From: Myxococcota bacterium
GTDB taxonomy: Bacteria > Myxococcota_A > Polyangia > HGW-17
Reading direction: 5' to 3'
DNA length: 64,000 nucleotides
Assembly (NCBI GenBank): GCA_018821305.1
Contig: JAHJMN010000124.1
Span: forward strand, 1 to 64,000
The position numbers were made by a program, and so were the translations under genes. Position 1 is the first letter of the stretch; every line of letters starts with the position of its first letter. This document shows positions 24,518 to 32,263 of this stretch, in pieces. The notes beneath the pieces were generated by a model. That model was given only the letters and a program-made list of their open reading frames with translations, searched no databases and was not told the origin of the DNA.

Positions 24518-24754
24518 AGTTCGTGTCCTGAAATTCAATTTATATCAAAATTGAGCATGTTTATGAAAACATACTATTCAGAACACTTTCATAAATTCAT
24601 AGTCATTAAAATTTCTAACAGGCCACTACCAGTAAATTCAACACATTGCGGTTACTGTCTAAAACGTATTTCCGCAGGAAATCGTCCCTCATGCCGATTT
24701 GCTTCGCAACTGTTTTCGCAGAAAACAGTGAGAGACAGGTCACTACCAGTAAAT
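24518..24754 (+). repeat. Composite dispersed repeat (type B left, type A middle, type C right)
   Basis: Begins as type B (AGTTCGTGTCCTGAAATTCA..., TTCAGAACAC), passes at about 24607 into type A sequence (TTTCTAACAGGCCACTA, CACATTGCGGTTACTGTC) and ends with a different segment containing ATTTCCGCAGGAAAT and CTGTTTTCGCAGAAAACAG, closing with GACAGGTCACTACCAGTAAAT. The third segment recurs at 49861-50096 and, in part, at 20331-20388. It splits the signalling gene group. Confidence 0.7.
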
Positions 24755-24783
24755 GAGAAAACTGAACCTGTTGAAACTGAAAA

Positions 24784-25155
24784 CTATAATAAGTCCTGGA
24801 GATAGGCAACCATCTGCTCTGGCGTAAATGGCTTTTTAATATAGCCTGCTGCGCCGTAGGACATTGCCTCGTTTATGGTCTCTTCAGCACCATCTGTTGT
24901 GACCATGACTATTTTAATTTTGCCTTTCCCAAATTGTTCGCCAATTTTTTTAACCATTTCCAGCCCACTCATATTAGGCATATTCACATCGCTGAAAATG
25001 ACAGCTACCTCATTGGATTCCAGTACCTTTAAACCTTCAAGACCATCTCCAGCCTCAAAAATGTGGTCAAAGTGGATGTTTGTGTTTCTCAGGTTTCTCA
25101 TTACAATTTTACGCATTACACCAGAGTCATCAACGATTAACGCATTCCTAGCCAT
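24784..25155 (-). CDS. CheY-like response regulator, 123 aa
   Basis: Single receiver domain, no output domain. Acidic pocket 'IVDDSG', phosphoacceptor Asp in 'VIFSDVNMPNMSG', the switch Thr in 'MVTTDG' and the invariant Lys in 'IKKPF' are all present, so it should be phosphorylated. The closest type is a CheY acting by protein contact. It starts 11 bp after the preceding response regulator stop. AGGAGG-like sequence lies upstream. Probable target of the REC-histidine kinase two genes upstream. Confidence 0.9.
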   Translation of the reverse strand: MARNALIVDDSGVMRKIVMRNLRNTNIHFDHIFEAGDGLEGLKVLESNEVAVIFSDVNMPNMSGLEMVKKIGEQFGKGKIKIVMVTTDGAEETINEAMSYGAAGYIKKPFTPEQMVAYLQDLL

Positions 25156-25166
25156 TACAGACCTCC

Positions 25167-25583
25167 TTAAGAAAAACTTTTATCTTTAATCAGAAGTTGC
25201 CACCTTCTGATTCTACCAATTGAAAGGGAAACTGTTTTCAAAATGCCATCCAGATCGTCAAATGGTTTAACAAAGAAATCAAAAGCACCTCTGGTGATGG
25301 ATTCGTATACAGTACTTACTGTTGAGTACCCAGTTATTACTATTACATGGCAAAGTGGATTAATGGATTTTGCGATTTTTAATATTTTTATTCCACTTAA
25401 ACCTGGCATCATAATATCTGTTATGATTACATCGTACATTTTTTCGTTCATAAGTTCAACAGCTCTGTCAGGGTCTGTTGTCTTGTCACACTTGAGATTT
25501 TCAAAAAGCAGGATCCTCTCAAGAGTGTCTACTACATCTTTTTCGTCATCAATGAGAAGGATTTTAGCTTCCTGATCGCTCAT
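25167..25583 (-). CDS. Response regulator, receiver-only, 138 aa
   Basis: Receiver domain with 'LIDDEKDVV', phosphoacceptor Asp in 'VIITDIMMPGLSG', Thr in 'VITGYS' and Lys in 'FVKPFD'. A short basic tail ('GRIRRWQLLIKDKSFS') follows instead of an output domain. The start overlaps the stop of the sensor kinase by 4 bp (ATGA), so kinase and regulator are made together and probably form a phosphorelay. Confidence 0.88.
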   Translation of the reverse strand: MSDQEAKILLIDDEKDVVDTLERILLFENLKCDKTTDPDRAVELMNEKMYDVIITDIMMPGLSGIKILKIAKSINPLCHVIVITGYSTVSTVYESITRGAFDFFVKPFDDLDGILKTVSLSIGRIRRWQLLIKDKSFS

Positions 25584-26983
25584 AATTTAATTCCTTCACG
25601 TTTTATCGGCAGATTTACGAAAAAAAGAGTACCTGACCCATCTTTTTGTTTAAAAAAAATGGTTCCACCGTGATTTTCTACTATTCCAAGGCTTATAGAA
25701 AGCCCTAAGCCGGTTCCATCTTGTCCCTTGCCCGACGTGAAAAAAGGCTCAAATACTTTATCTGCAATTGCTGCTGGAATGCCACTGCCATTATCGCTCA
25801 CAGCCACAGTAATAGAAGTTTCATCAAAACTGACCTCAATTTCAATTTCAGCCATTTGTGGAAGGCAGCTTTCAATTGCATTCGCGATCAGGTTCAGAAA
25901 AACCTGAGTGAGTTCCTGTGCATTACCAGTCAAATGTGGTATTCCATGCAAATACTTTTGACTTACTGTAAAAACATCTCCGAATTGGGTTCGAGCAAAT
26001 CCAAGAGCGTTGTCAATACATTCGGTTATACTTATCGTAGAATCCTCAACGGATCCTTTTCTTGAATAATTTCTCAGTGAGCTCACTGTTGAGTCAATGC
26101 GATTGCTGTTACGGATTATCCGATCAATTGTAATATTGAAATCCTCCTCGGTGCCAGGGTACACATTTGCGATCTCGGCGGCTTTTTTCAAAATCATTGC
26201 ATTCGCTTTAATGATTGAGTTCGGGTTGTTTATTTCATGGGCAACACCTGCTGCCAGCTTACCTATAGTAGCCATCCGCTCGGAGTGGACCAGTTCTCTG
26301 GCCTTTTCTTCGAGTAGAATATTCAAGTGGGAATTTGCTTTTTTCAGGTCATTTTCCTTTTCGTGGAATCGTTTAAGCATTTCAAGGAATCCTTTCTGGA
26401 TTGAATCCAGTGGATCTGCTTCACGAGACGGTGGATTTCCTGTGATAGTTGACACTTTTTCAAGCACAAACATAACGGCTTTATGCAGGCGGAACTCCCT
26501 CTCCATGAGATCCCCAGCCCTTTTGCGCACTTCATTTTCGAGTGTGCGATTCATTTTTTCCAGATTACGATTTTTCTCAGCTAGTTCGTCTGCCAGATTT
26601 TTAACTTCAGCATTCAGGTTTTTGTATTGAACAGCATTAGTTACTAATTTTGCGAAGCTGTCTCCATCAACAGGTTTTTGAAGAAAATAATAAATGGATG
26701 CTTCATTGACTGCATTTATAATTTCCCCGGAACCAACACCTCCTGTTATGAGTATTCGAACGATTTCTGGATTTATGGTCTTAATCGTTTTAAGTACATC
26801 GATGCCATTTTTGCCTGGCATGTGGTAGTCACTTATGCACACATCTATATTAGATTCCTTTGCAATATCAATTGCTTCTATTCCCGAAAGTGCAGTAACT
26901 ACTTCGCATTCGATGTCGGCCAGAAATCGAGTTAAAGATTTGAGTATATTTGGTTCGTCGTCAACCAGTAGAATTCGGAACAT
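25580..26983 (-). CDS. Receiver-histidine kinase (REC-coiled coil-HisKA-HATPase), 467 aa
   Basis: Residues about 1-118 form a receiver domain (acidic 'LVDDEP', Asp in 'VCISDYHMPGKNG', Lys in 'FLQKPVD'). A coiled coil follows (about 120-230). HisKA carries the phosphorylated His in 'AAGVAHEINNPNS' and HATPase_c has 'LNLIANAIES', 'DNGSGIP' and 'GTGLGLSIS'. No membrane helix: a soluble kinase that takes its input through the N-terminal receiver. First gene of the signalling group; the next gene overlaps by 4 bp. Confidence 0.92.
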   Translation of the reverse strand: MFRILLVDDEPNILKSLTRFLADIECEVVTALSGIEAIDIAKESNIDVCISDYHMPGKNGIDVLKTIKTINPEIVRILITGGVGSGEIINAVNEASIYYFLQKPVDGDSFAKLVTNAVQYKNLNAEVKNLADELAEKNRNLEKMNRTLENEVRKRAGDLMEREFRLHKAVMFVLEKVSTITGNPPSREADPLDSIQKGFLEMLKRFHEKENDLKKANSHLNILLEEKARELVHSERMATIGKLAAGVAHEINNPNSIIKANAMILKKAAEIANVYPGTEEDFNITIDRIIRNSNRIDSTVSSLRNYSRKGSVEDSTISITECIDNALGFARTQFGDVFTVSQKYLHGIPHLTGNAQELTQVFLNLIANAIESCLPQMAEIEIEVSFDETSITVAVSDNGSGIPAAIADKVFEPFFTSGKGQDGTGLGLSISLGIVENHGGTIFFKQKDGSGTLFFVNLPIKREGIKL

Positions 26984-27060
26984 GAATGAAATCCTTTGTC
27001 GGCTTAAAAATATTCCGACGGTTGGAGAAACACTTAGTTTCCAAAAACAATTTCTTATTA

Positions 27061-28095
27061 TCAGTTAACGACCAGAAAGGACCTTTTCTTTAGTATTTGA
27101 TCACCACCGGTTTGAAGAATTACTGTCCAGTGGCCTGTGACATCCATAATTCCTATGTCCTCCCAGCAAAGTGAAGACCAGATAAGGTATTTATCTTTCG
27201 AGACCCTGGATTTTATAAGACTCTCTTTTTTAATGACTTTTCCATTAAGCTTCCAGATGTGGCGAAAAGAATCACGTGGATAAACAGGGCTTTCAAGTAT
27301 ATGGGACAGGAAAAGCTTTTTAGAATTGAAATCATCTGTATGAATTCGTCTAATTCCCTCATTATCCGGTGGAGTAGACGAATCAGGTTTTGCAGCGGAG
27401 AGTTGAGAGATCGTTATTTTATATGGCGCAGGGGGAATGAATGATCTAAAAGTATAGAAAATGCCGGCCACTGCGAAGCCTGCTATTACTATCCAGCGCA
27501 GATAGCCTTTTTTGAAAAGCAGAGCAGGGTAATGAAGAATCACGAATGCGAAAACAGCAAGAAACGCTGCTATCATGAGAGTGAAGTGCGTAGGCAATGG
27601 AATGAACAGGGGTAGAAGAAGGTCGAAACTGGCAAAAAGACAAAAACTATAGAAGGCAGCTCTCAAAAACTTCTTTTCCATAAGCCAGTTATCAAATATC
27701 AAATCCTGAGTTGAAAGAAGTGCTACCATTCCGACGATAGCAGTAAAAATAAAATTCGCGGATCCCAGGACCGAAGCCTCCCAGTAAAAGGGAATCATGA
27801 AGAAATAGAGTCCCTGATACATGTTTTTCATCACATAATTCAGAACAGTTTTGATTCCTTTTTTATTTGCCCCGGATCTTAATTCTGTTTGAGCTACTCG
27901 ATCGAAGATAATAAGTAAAAGCAACAGCGCCATCAGGTAGAGAGTAAGTTTGCGAACCTGACTGAAATCACCATGGAAGAAAATGATAACAAGAATTCCG
28001 AATGCAAGGGCCCAAACGGAATGCAGTACCCAAAGTACTTTCTCATGTTTCAGAATAAATTCTTTAAAATTCTGCCAGTAACTGAAAGGAAACAT
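27061..28095 (-). CDS. DUF5924/DUF2914 membrane protein, 344 aa
   Basis: Residues about 15-220 contain several membrane helices ('VWALAFGILVIIFF', 'LYLMALLLLLIIFD', 'FTLMIAAFLAVFAFVILHY', 'WIVIAGFAVAGIFYTF'), matching the DUF5924 arrangement. The C-terminal periplasmic part, with 'FRHIWKLNGKVIKKESL' and 'GHWTVILQTGGDQILKKRSFLV', matches DUF2914. Both families are uncharacterised. The start is 37 bp from the end of repeat B5. Its stop is about 80 bp upstream of the sensor kinase start on the same strand. Confidence 0.75.
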   Translation of the reverse strand: MFPFSYWQNFKEFILKHEKVLWVLHSVWALAFGILVIIFFHGDFSQVRKLTLYLMALLLLLIIFDRVAQTELRSGANKKGIKTVLNYVMKNMYQGLYFFMIPFYWEASVLGSANFIFTAIVGMVALLSTQDLIFDNWLMEKKFLRAAFYSFCLFASFDLLLPLFIPLPTHFTLMIAAFLAVFAFVILHYPALLFKKGYLRWIVIAGFAVAGIFYTFRSFIPPAPYKITISQLSAAKPDSSTPPDNEGIRRIHTDDFNSKKLFLSHILESPVYPRDSFRHIWKLNGKVIKKESLIKSRVSKDKYLIWSSLCWEDIGIMDVTGHWTVILQTGGDQILKKRSFLVVN

Positions 28096-28132
28096 CCGTA
28101 GCCCCTGATTTTCGGATGATTTACAAATTATT

Positions 28133-28281
28133 TAGTTAATGTCCTGAAAAAGGATTTTTCAAGGGTTCACCGAATTTTTGCCAGGACAAACTACTACTAA
28201 TGAAATTACAACAATAATATCATCAGCATATTTTCTTAAATATGCACAATTTTGATAAAATTGATTTTCAGGACGCGAAAT
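28133..28281 (-). repeat. Two-hairpin dispersed repeat, type B, diverged (copy B5)
   Basis: Reverse-oriented. Starts TAGTTAATGTCCTGAAAA and ends GATTTTCAGGACGCGAA. The inner hairpins read GCATATTT/AAATATGC, where B1 has GCATGTTT/AAACATGC, and CAATTTT/AAAATTG. The linker and the mid arm have drifted. Its right end faces the 28095 start codon 37 bp away. Confidence 0.7.
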
Positions 28282-28298
28282 TTATAATTTCAATAGAA

Positions 28299-28568
28299 TC
28301 AGGCTTCAAACTTTTTATTGAAAGCGCCGGAGAGTCTTGATACGAGTCTTGAGGCTTTGTTAGGATGAATAATTCCTTTACTAGCCACTTTCTGTATAAA
28401 ACTGGTTGTTGAGCGCAGAACAGTCGTGGCCTGCTCTTTGTTTTCACCGGTAAGAGCTTCTCTCGTACGTTTGATAAAAGTCTTCATTGTGGAAATATAA
28501 AAGCGATTCCGTTCCTGTCTTTTCAGGCTCTGAATGTGTCTTTTGATAGCTGACTTGTGATGGGCCAT
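28299..28568 (-). CDS. rpsT: 30S ribosomal protein S20
   Basis: Primary 16S rRNA-binding protein of the small subunit, 89 aa, highly basic. N-terminal 'MAHHKSAIKRHIQSLKRQERN' and 'IHPNKASRLVSRLS' near the end are the family signatures. Monocistronic. A strong promoter with a leader of about 75 bases lies upstream, and a repeat (B5) starts 18 bp after its stop. Confidence 0.97.
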   Translation of the reverse strand: MAHHKSAIKRHIQSLKRQERNRFYISTMKTFIKRTREALTGENKEQATTVLRSTTSFIQKVASKGIIHPNKASRLVSRLSGAFNKKFEA

Positions 28569-28649
28569 TATTTACCTCTAAAACCGAAAAATGGTTTAAT
28601 TCAAAAAATAATCTGTCAAATCCTGCGCGAACTTACGCATGGGGCCGTA

Positions 28650-28678
28650 TAATTAGCAATTCAAACGTGTGATGTCAA
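28650..28678 (-). promoter_or_regulatory. Sigma-70-type promoter of rpsT
   Basis: On the minus strand TTGACA, a 17-bp spacer, then TAATTA preceded by TGC (extended -10). Transcription would start near 28643, leaving a leader of about 75 bases that contains a small AAACC/GGTTT hairpin before the start codon. Confidence 0.7.
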
Positions 28679-28753
28679 GAATCATTTTTCAAAAAAACTT
28701 GAGAAATACGATTTTCTTCCGATAAGATTGACATGACAAATGAAACTGACACA

Positions 28754-28894
28754 AGTTAATTCGTGTTCTGAAATTCAATTTTTATCAAATAGCGAAGGAT
28801 TTTATTAAAAATCCTAACAGGGCACTATTGAATTTAACACCTTGCGGTCACTGGCTGGGTGAAAACCTGGAGATATCTATATCAGGACTTTAAA
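28754..28894 (+). repeat. Chimeric dispersed repeat (type B left end, type A body)
   Basis: Begins AGTTAATTCGTGTTCTGAAATTCAATTTTTATCAAA (type B) and switches at about 28790 to type A (GCGAAGGATTTTATTAAAAATCCTAACAGG). The right module is eroded (ATCAGGAC...). The left arm GTGTTCTG pairs with CAGGGCAC through two G-T wobbles. It ends 75 bp before the porin gene. Confidence 0.7.
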
Positions 28895-28929
28895 TTGTTA
28901 ACAAGTTTAGTATTCAATTTTTTGTTAAA

Positions 28930-28955
28930 TGTGATAAAAATGACTTTATCTCACA
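28930..28955. promoter_or_regulatory. Imperfect inverted repeat before the porin gene
   Basis: TGTGATAAA and TTTATCTCACA flank a short centre just upstream of AGGAGG. The ends read TGTGA...TCACA, but the spacing is too long for a classical CRP site. It could be an operator or an mRNA hairpin. Confidence 0.3.
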
Positions 28956-28968
28956 TAAGGAGGCAATT

Positions 28969-30222
28969 ATGAATTTTTTTGCGGCATTATTTGTTTTTAT
29001 TACCCTTTCTCAGCAACCCGGGGAAACACCGGAGCCTGCAGAACCCAAACCCGTTGTTAAACCAGCGACAACTGCCAGTCCTGCACCTCCTCCCAAAACG
29101 GTAGTTCCAGCAAGTGTATCTGAAAATCAAAAATCTGAAGGAAAAGCTGTCGCAAGTCCTAAATCCGCAAAGGATTATATGACCGTCAAGGCAGAGATCT
29201 TTACTCATTTCGGGAGTATCTTTAATAAAGATACGGATCAGGAGCGAAATGAATTCGGTATTCGTCGAACTGTTCTGGGATTTGGTTTCAAACCTACTGA
29301 ACATTTTGGATTTGATCTGGTTTTCGATGGAACAGGATATCCTGGAACATATACCGCTTATGTAAAATATGCCTGGCTGACAATGGGTAACTTCATCCCG
29401 GGGTTGCCCGAAGCGAAGTTGAAGGCAGGGATTAAGCCGAACTTTTACCGCTCATTCCGGGATAAAATTACTGGTATGCGGTATATTTACGATCCTATAA
29501 TTCTTGCATACGGATTGGCTCCTACGGGAGATCTTGGCGCCTGGCTTGAGACTCCTCTCGCTGATAAATCCATTGAAGTCAGTTTTGGATTTTCCAATGG
29601 TAACGGAAATATAACCGGGGAGGATTTCAATTCTGATGAGCAGAAAAGTGTCGATTTTGGGGCAATTTATCACCTTGATGCTGATCTGAAGATTGATTTG
29701 AGTGCATATTTCCGATATGGATTTGATAAATCTACAAATGATACTGAAAAGACTGTTAAATCAGGCACAGGTGCATTTGCTGTTGATGTTCGGCATAAAG
29801 TAGGGGACATGACCTTTCAAGGTGGGGCAGAAATTGCCTTTAGATTCTGGTCCGATTGGACTGGTCCTGGTGGTGTCGGAGTCGATTTCACTGCTATGGC
29901 AGGAAGTATTTACGGAATCGTTTCTCCACTTAAAGATGTAAAAGGATTTCTGAGATTTGATATATCAAGCCTATCCATGGATGTTTCAGGGGCAGAGACT
30001 ACTATAGATACAAAACATTTTATGTTCGGGGCTAGTTACGATATAAATAAGTATTTTACTCTAGGGCTGGTACTTCATTATTTTAAGTCTGAAGAAACGG
30101 TCGATGCAAAAGGAAATTTCAAAGGCAGTTTTTCATATTACCAACCTCTTGATACTTTCTATAACTTTCTTGCAATTGATGGTTACAAAACCGTCATGGC
30201 CAATGCCTGGATTCGGTTTTAA
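28969..30222 (+). CDS. Porin-like outer-membrane beta-barrel protein, 417 aa
   Basis: A short hydrophobic N-terminus ('MNFFAALFVFITLS') is followed by a Pro/Ala/Lys-rich linker (about residues 17-65) that may span peptidoglycan. The rest has alternating amphipathic strands ('VDFGAIYHLDADLKIDLSAYFRYGF', 'GAIYHL', 'YDINKYFTLGLVLHYFKSEE') and ends in a terminal phenylalanine ('AWIRF'), the usual outer-membrane barrel end signal. It resembles phosphate-selective-type porins. AGGAGG precedes the ATG. Substrate unknown. Confidence 0.75.
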   Translation: MNFFAALFVFITLSQQPGETPEPAEPKPVVKPATTASPAPPPKTVVPASVSENQKSEGKAVASPKSAKDYMTVKAEIFTHFGSIFNKDTDQERNEFGIRRTVLGFGFKPTEHFGFDLVFDGTGYPGTYTAYVKYAWLTMGNFIPGLPEAKLKAGIKPNFYRSFRDKITGMRYIYDPIILAYGLAPTGDLGAWLETPLADKSIEVSFGFSNGNGNITGEDFNSDEQKSVDFGAIYHLDADLKIDLSAYFRYGFDKSTNDTEKTVKSGTGAFAVDVRHKVGDMTFQGGAEIAFRFWSDWTGPGGVGVDFTAMAGSIYGIVSPLKDVKGFLRFDISSLSMDVSGAETTIDTKHFMFGASYDINKYFTLGLVLHYFKSEETVDAKGNFKGSFSYYQPLDTFYNFLAIDGYKTVMANAWIRF

Positions 30223-30369
30223 AGAAGACTATTTCTGAGTTGATTTTTCCCCAAACCTTTCTGAATTGTATAGAATCCTGCAGATATGGATTTTGAACTG
30301 TTTCTTTTTTCTTAATAATGAATAAAATTGTAATTATCCCTTCAAATAGGGCTTTTTTAAGGATGTGTT

Positions 30370-30903
30370 TTGGAACTAAAAAAAATTAGACCTACCGGAA
30401 ATATCAGCGTAATTGGTTCTTCAGGACCGATTTCAGATAATGTTTGTAAAATCGCACGAGAAGTCGGATTAATTGTTGGGAAAAGCGGTTTGAATCTTAT
30501 TTGTGGGGGCAGAGATGGTGTTATGGAAGCTGCCTGCAAAGGCATGAGCGAGGTTTCAGACCGCAAAGGTCGCAGCATCGCCATATTGCCAGGAAACGAC
30601 GCATCCGGGGCAAATCAATATGCTGACGTTATAATTCCAACGGGAATTGGATATGCGAGAAACAGCATTGTAGCTCTTTCCGGTGATATTGTTATAATTA
30701 TTGGCGGCGCATCCGGTACTTTGTGCGAGGCAGCATATGCCTGGCAATACGACAAAATTATTGTGGCAATGGTTAAAAGTGGTGGAGTTGCAGTTGAATT
30801 GGGAGGCAAAGTTCTTGATTACCGAAGGAATGATCCAGTAATTGCCTGCGCTGACATGTCCCAACTTGAAGTATTAATTAATAATTACAAAAATGGAGTG
30901 TAA
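30370..30903 (+). CDS. TIGR00725-type SLOG-family protein, 177 aa
   Basis: A small Rossmann-like protein: 'NISVIGSSGPISDN', 'GLNLICGGRDGVMEAACKG', 'NSIVALSGDIVIIIGGASGTLCEAAYAW'. These are the marks of the TIGR00725/lysine-decarboxylase-like (SLOG) group that includes nucleotide-monophosphate phosphoribohydrolases. The usual PGGxGTxxE is here 'GGASGTLCE', so catalysis is uncertain. The start is TTG at 30370. The stop lies just before the ATG of the phosphohexomutase, in one operon. Confidence 0.8.
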   Translation: MELKKIRPTGNISVIGSSGPISDNVCKIAREVGLIVGKSGLNLICGGRDGVMEAACKGMSEVSDRKGRSIAILPGNDASGANQYADVIIPTGIGYARNSIVALSGDIVIIIGGASGTLCEAAYAWQYDKIIVAMVKSGGVAVELGGKVLDYRRNDPVIACADMSQLEVLINNYKNGV

Positions 30904-30904
30904 T

Positions 30905-32263
30905 ATGGGTAGCCCGTTTCATGCATATGACGTCAGAGGCCTTTATCCCTCAGAAATTGATGAGGATCTCGCCTGGAAGTTCGGTCGGGCGTTCATGGAT
31001 ATTTTTGATCCTCCAACGGTTGTAGTTGGACATGATATGCGTCCTTCTTCGGGACCACTGCATGAAGCTCTTATTACAAGTCTTAAGAGTCTGGGGGCAA
31101 GGATTATTGATTTGGGCCTTATTTCAACGGACATGATGTATATCGCCGTCTTAAAGTTACAAGCAGACGCAGGTTTGATGATCACGGCCAGCCATAATCC
31201 AGCACGGTATAACGGAATTAAAACAGTGCTGAAAAATGCGGTGCCTCTTGGATTGGGATATGGGCTTGAAAAGATAAAGGACACTGTGGAAAAAGATCGT
31301 TCTCATTGTTCCTGTTCATTTTCGGGCACCATAAATAAATTAAATTTTATGGATGAATTTGTAGAAACTGTATTCGACCTTGCCAGTATGCCTACAGAAA
31401 TGCCACATCGAAAAATTGCAATTGATGCAGGAAATGGAATGGGCGGTTTAGTGTTACCCGGATTGATTGAACGCCTGGATATTGAGACTAAAAATTTATA
31501 TTTTGAACCTGATGGAACATTTCCAAATCATGAAGCCAACCCAATGCTGGAAGAAAATCGCAAGGAATTGCAGGAAACAGTTCTGGCGGATGGAAGTGAT
31601 TTTGGATTTGCTCCAGATGGAGATTTTGATCGTGGATTTTTTATTGATAATCATGGCCGTTTTATTAACGGAGATATTATTCTTGGTTTCTTGAGCGAAC
31701 TGGAATTAAGAGAAAAACCAAAATCTATAATTGCAATGGATGTAAGATGCTCAAGGTGGGTATCAGAACGGATCCGGCAGTTTGGTGGAACCCCAATGAT
31801 GGTTAAGGTAGGTCATGCTCACGCAAAACGTTCGATGGCACAGGCCGGAGCAGTGTTTGGTGGTGAAGTAAGTGGTCACTATTACTATCAGGGACTTGGT
31901 GGATATTTCGATTCGGGCAGCCTTGTCTTTTTAAAATTTTTAAAATTGTTGGCAAAAAAAGATATGCAGGTTTCTGAAATTCTGGATCTGTCTTCAGAAT
32001 ATCATCTCAGTGGAGAAATAAATATTTCCGTTGGTCAGACTGATGTTGTAATGGAACATATACTGCAAAAGTTTGGAAACGAGAAGAAAGTCATTAAAAT
32101 TGATGGTATAAGAATAGAAGATGAAGATTACTGGTTTTCTCTCAGGGCCAGTAATACTGAGCCCTTGATGCGCATTAATGTTGAAGCTTCAACGGAGAGT
32201 AAGATGTGTGAAATCAGGGATTTATTAATTGCAGAAATCCAGAGATTTCAGGATGCAGATTGA
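30905..32263 (+). CDS. Phosphomannomutase/phosphoglucomutase, 452 aa
   Basis: Alpha-D-phosphohexomutase that interconverts hexose 1- and 6-phosphates for sugar-nucleotide supply. Seen: N-terminal 'YDVRGLYPSEI', the phosphoserine loop 'TASHNPARYNGIK', metal site 'DGDFDRG', sugar-binding 'GGEVSGHYYY' and phosphate-binding 'RASNTEPLMRI'. The ORF track starts at 30893; the ATG at 30905 has GGAG six bases upstream and is preferred. The TGA overlaps the TamB ATG (TGATG). ManB/AlgC-type specificity is likely but not certain. Confidence 0.9.
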   Translation: MGSPFHAYDVRGLYPSEIDEDLAWKFGRAFMDIFDPPTVVVGHDMRPSSGPLHEALITSLKSLGARIIDLGLISTDMMYIAVLKLQADAGLMITASHNPARYNGIKTVLKNAVPLGLGYGLEKIKDTVEKDRSHCSCSFSGTINKLNFMDEFVETVFDLASMPTEMPHRKIAIDAGNGMGGLVLPGLIERLDIETKNLYFEPDGTFPNHEANPMLEENRKELQETVLADGSDFGFAPDGDFDRGFFIDNHGRFINGDIILGFLSELELREKPKSIIAMDVRCSRWVSERIRQFGGTPMMVKVGHAHAKRSMAQAGAVFGGEVSGHYYYQGLGGYFDSGSLVFLKFLKLLAKKDMQVSEILDLSSEYHLSGEINISVGQTDVVMEHILQKFGNEKKVIKIDGIRIEDEDYWFSLRASNTEPLMRINVEASTESKMCEIRDLLIAEIQRFQDAD

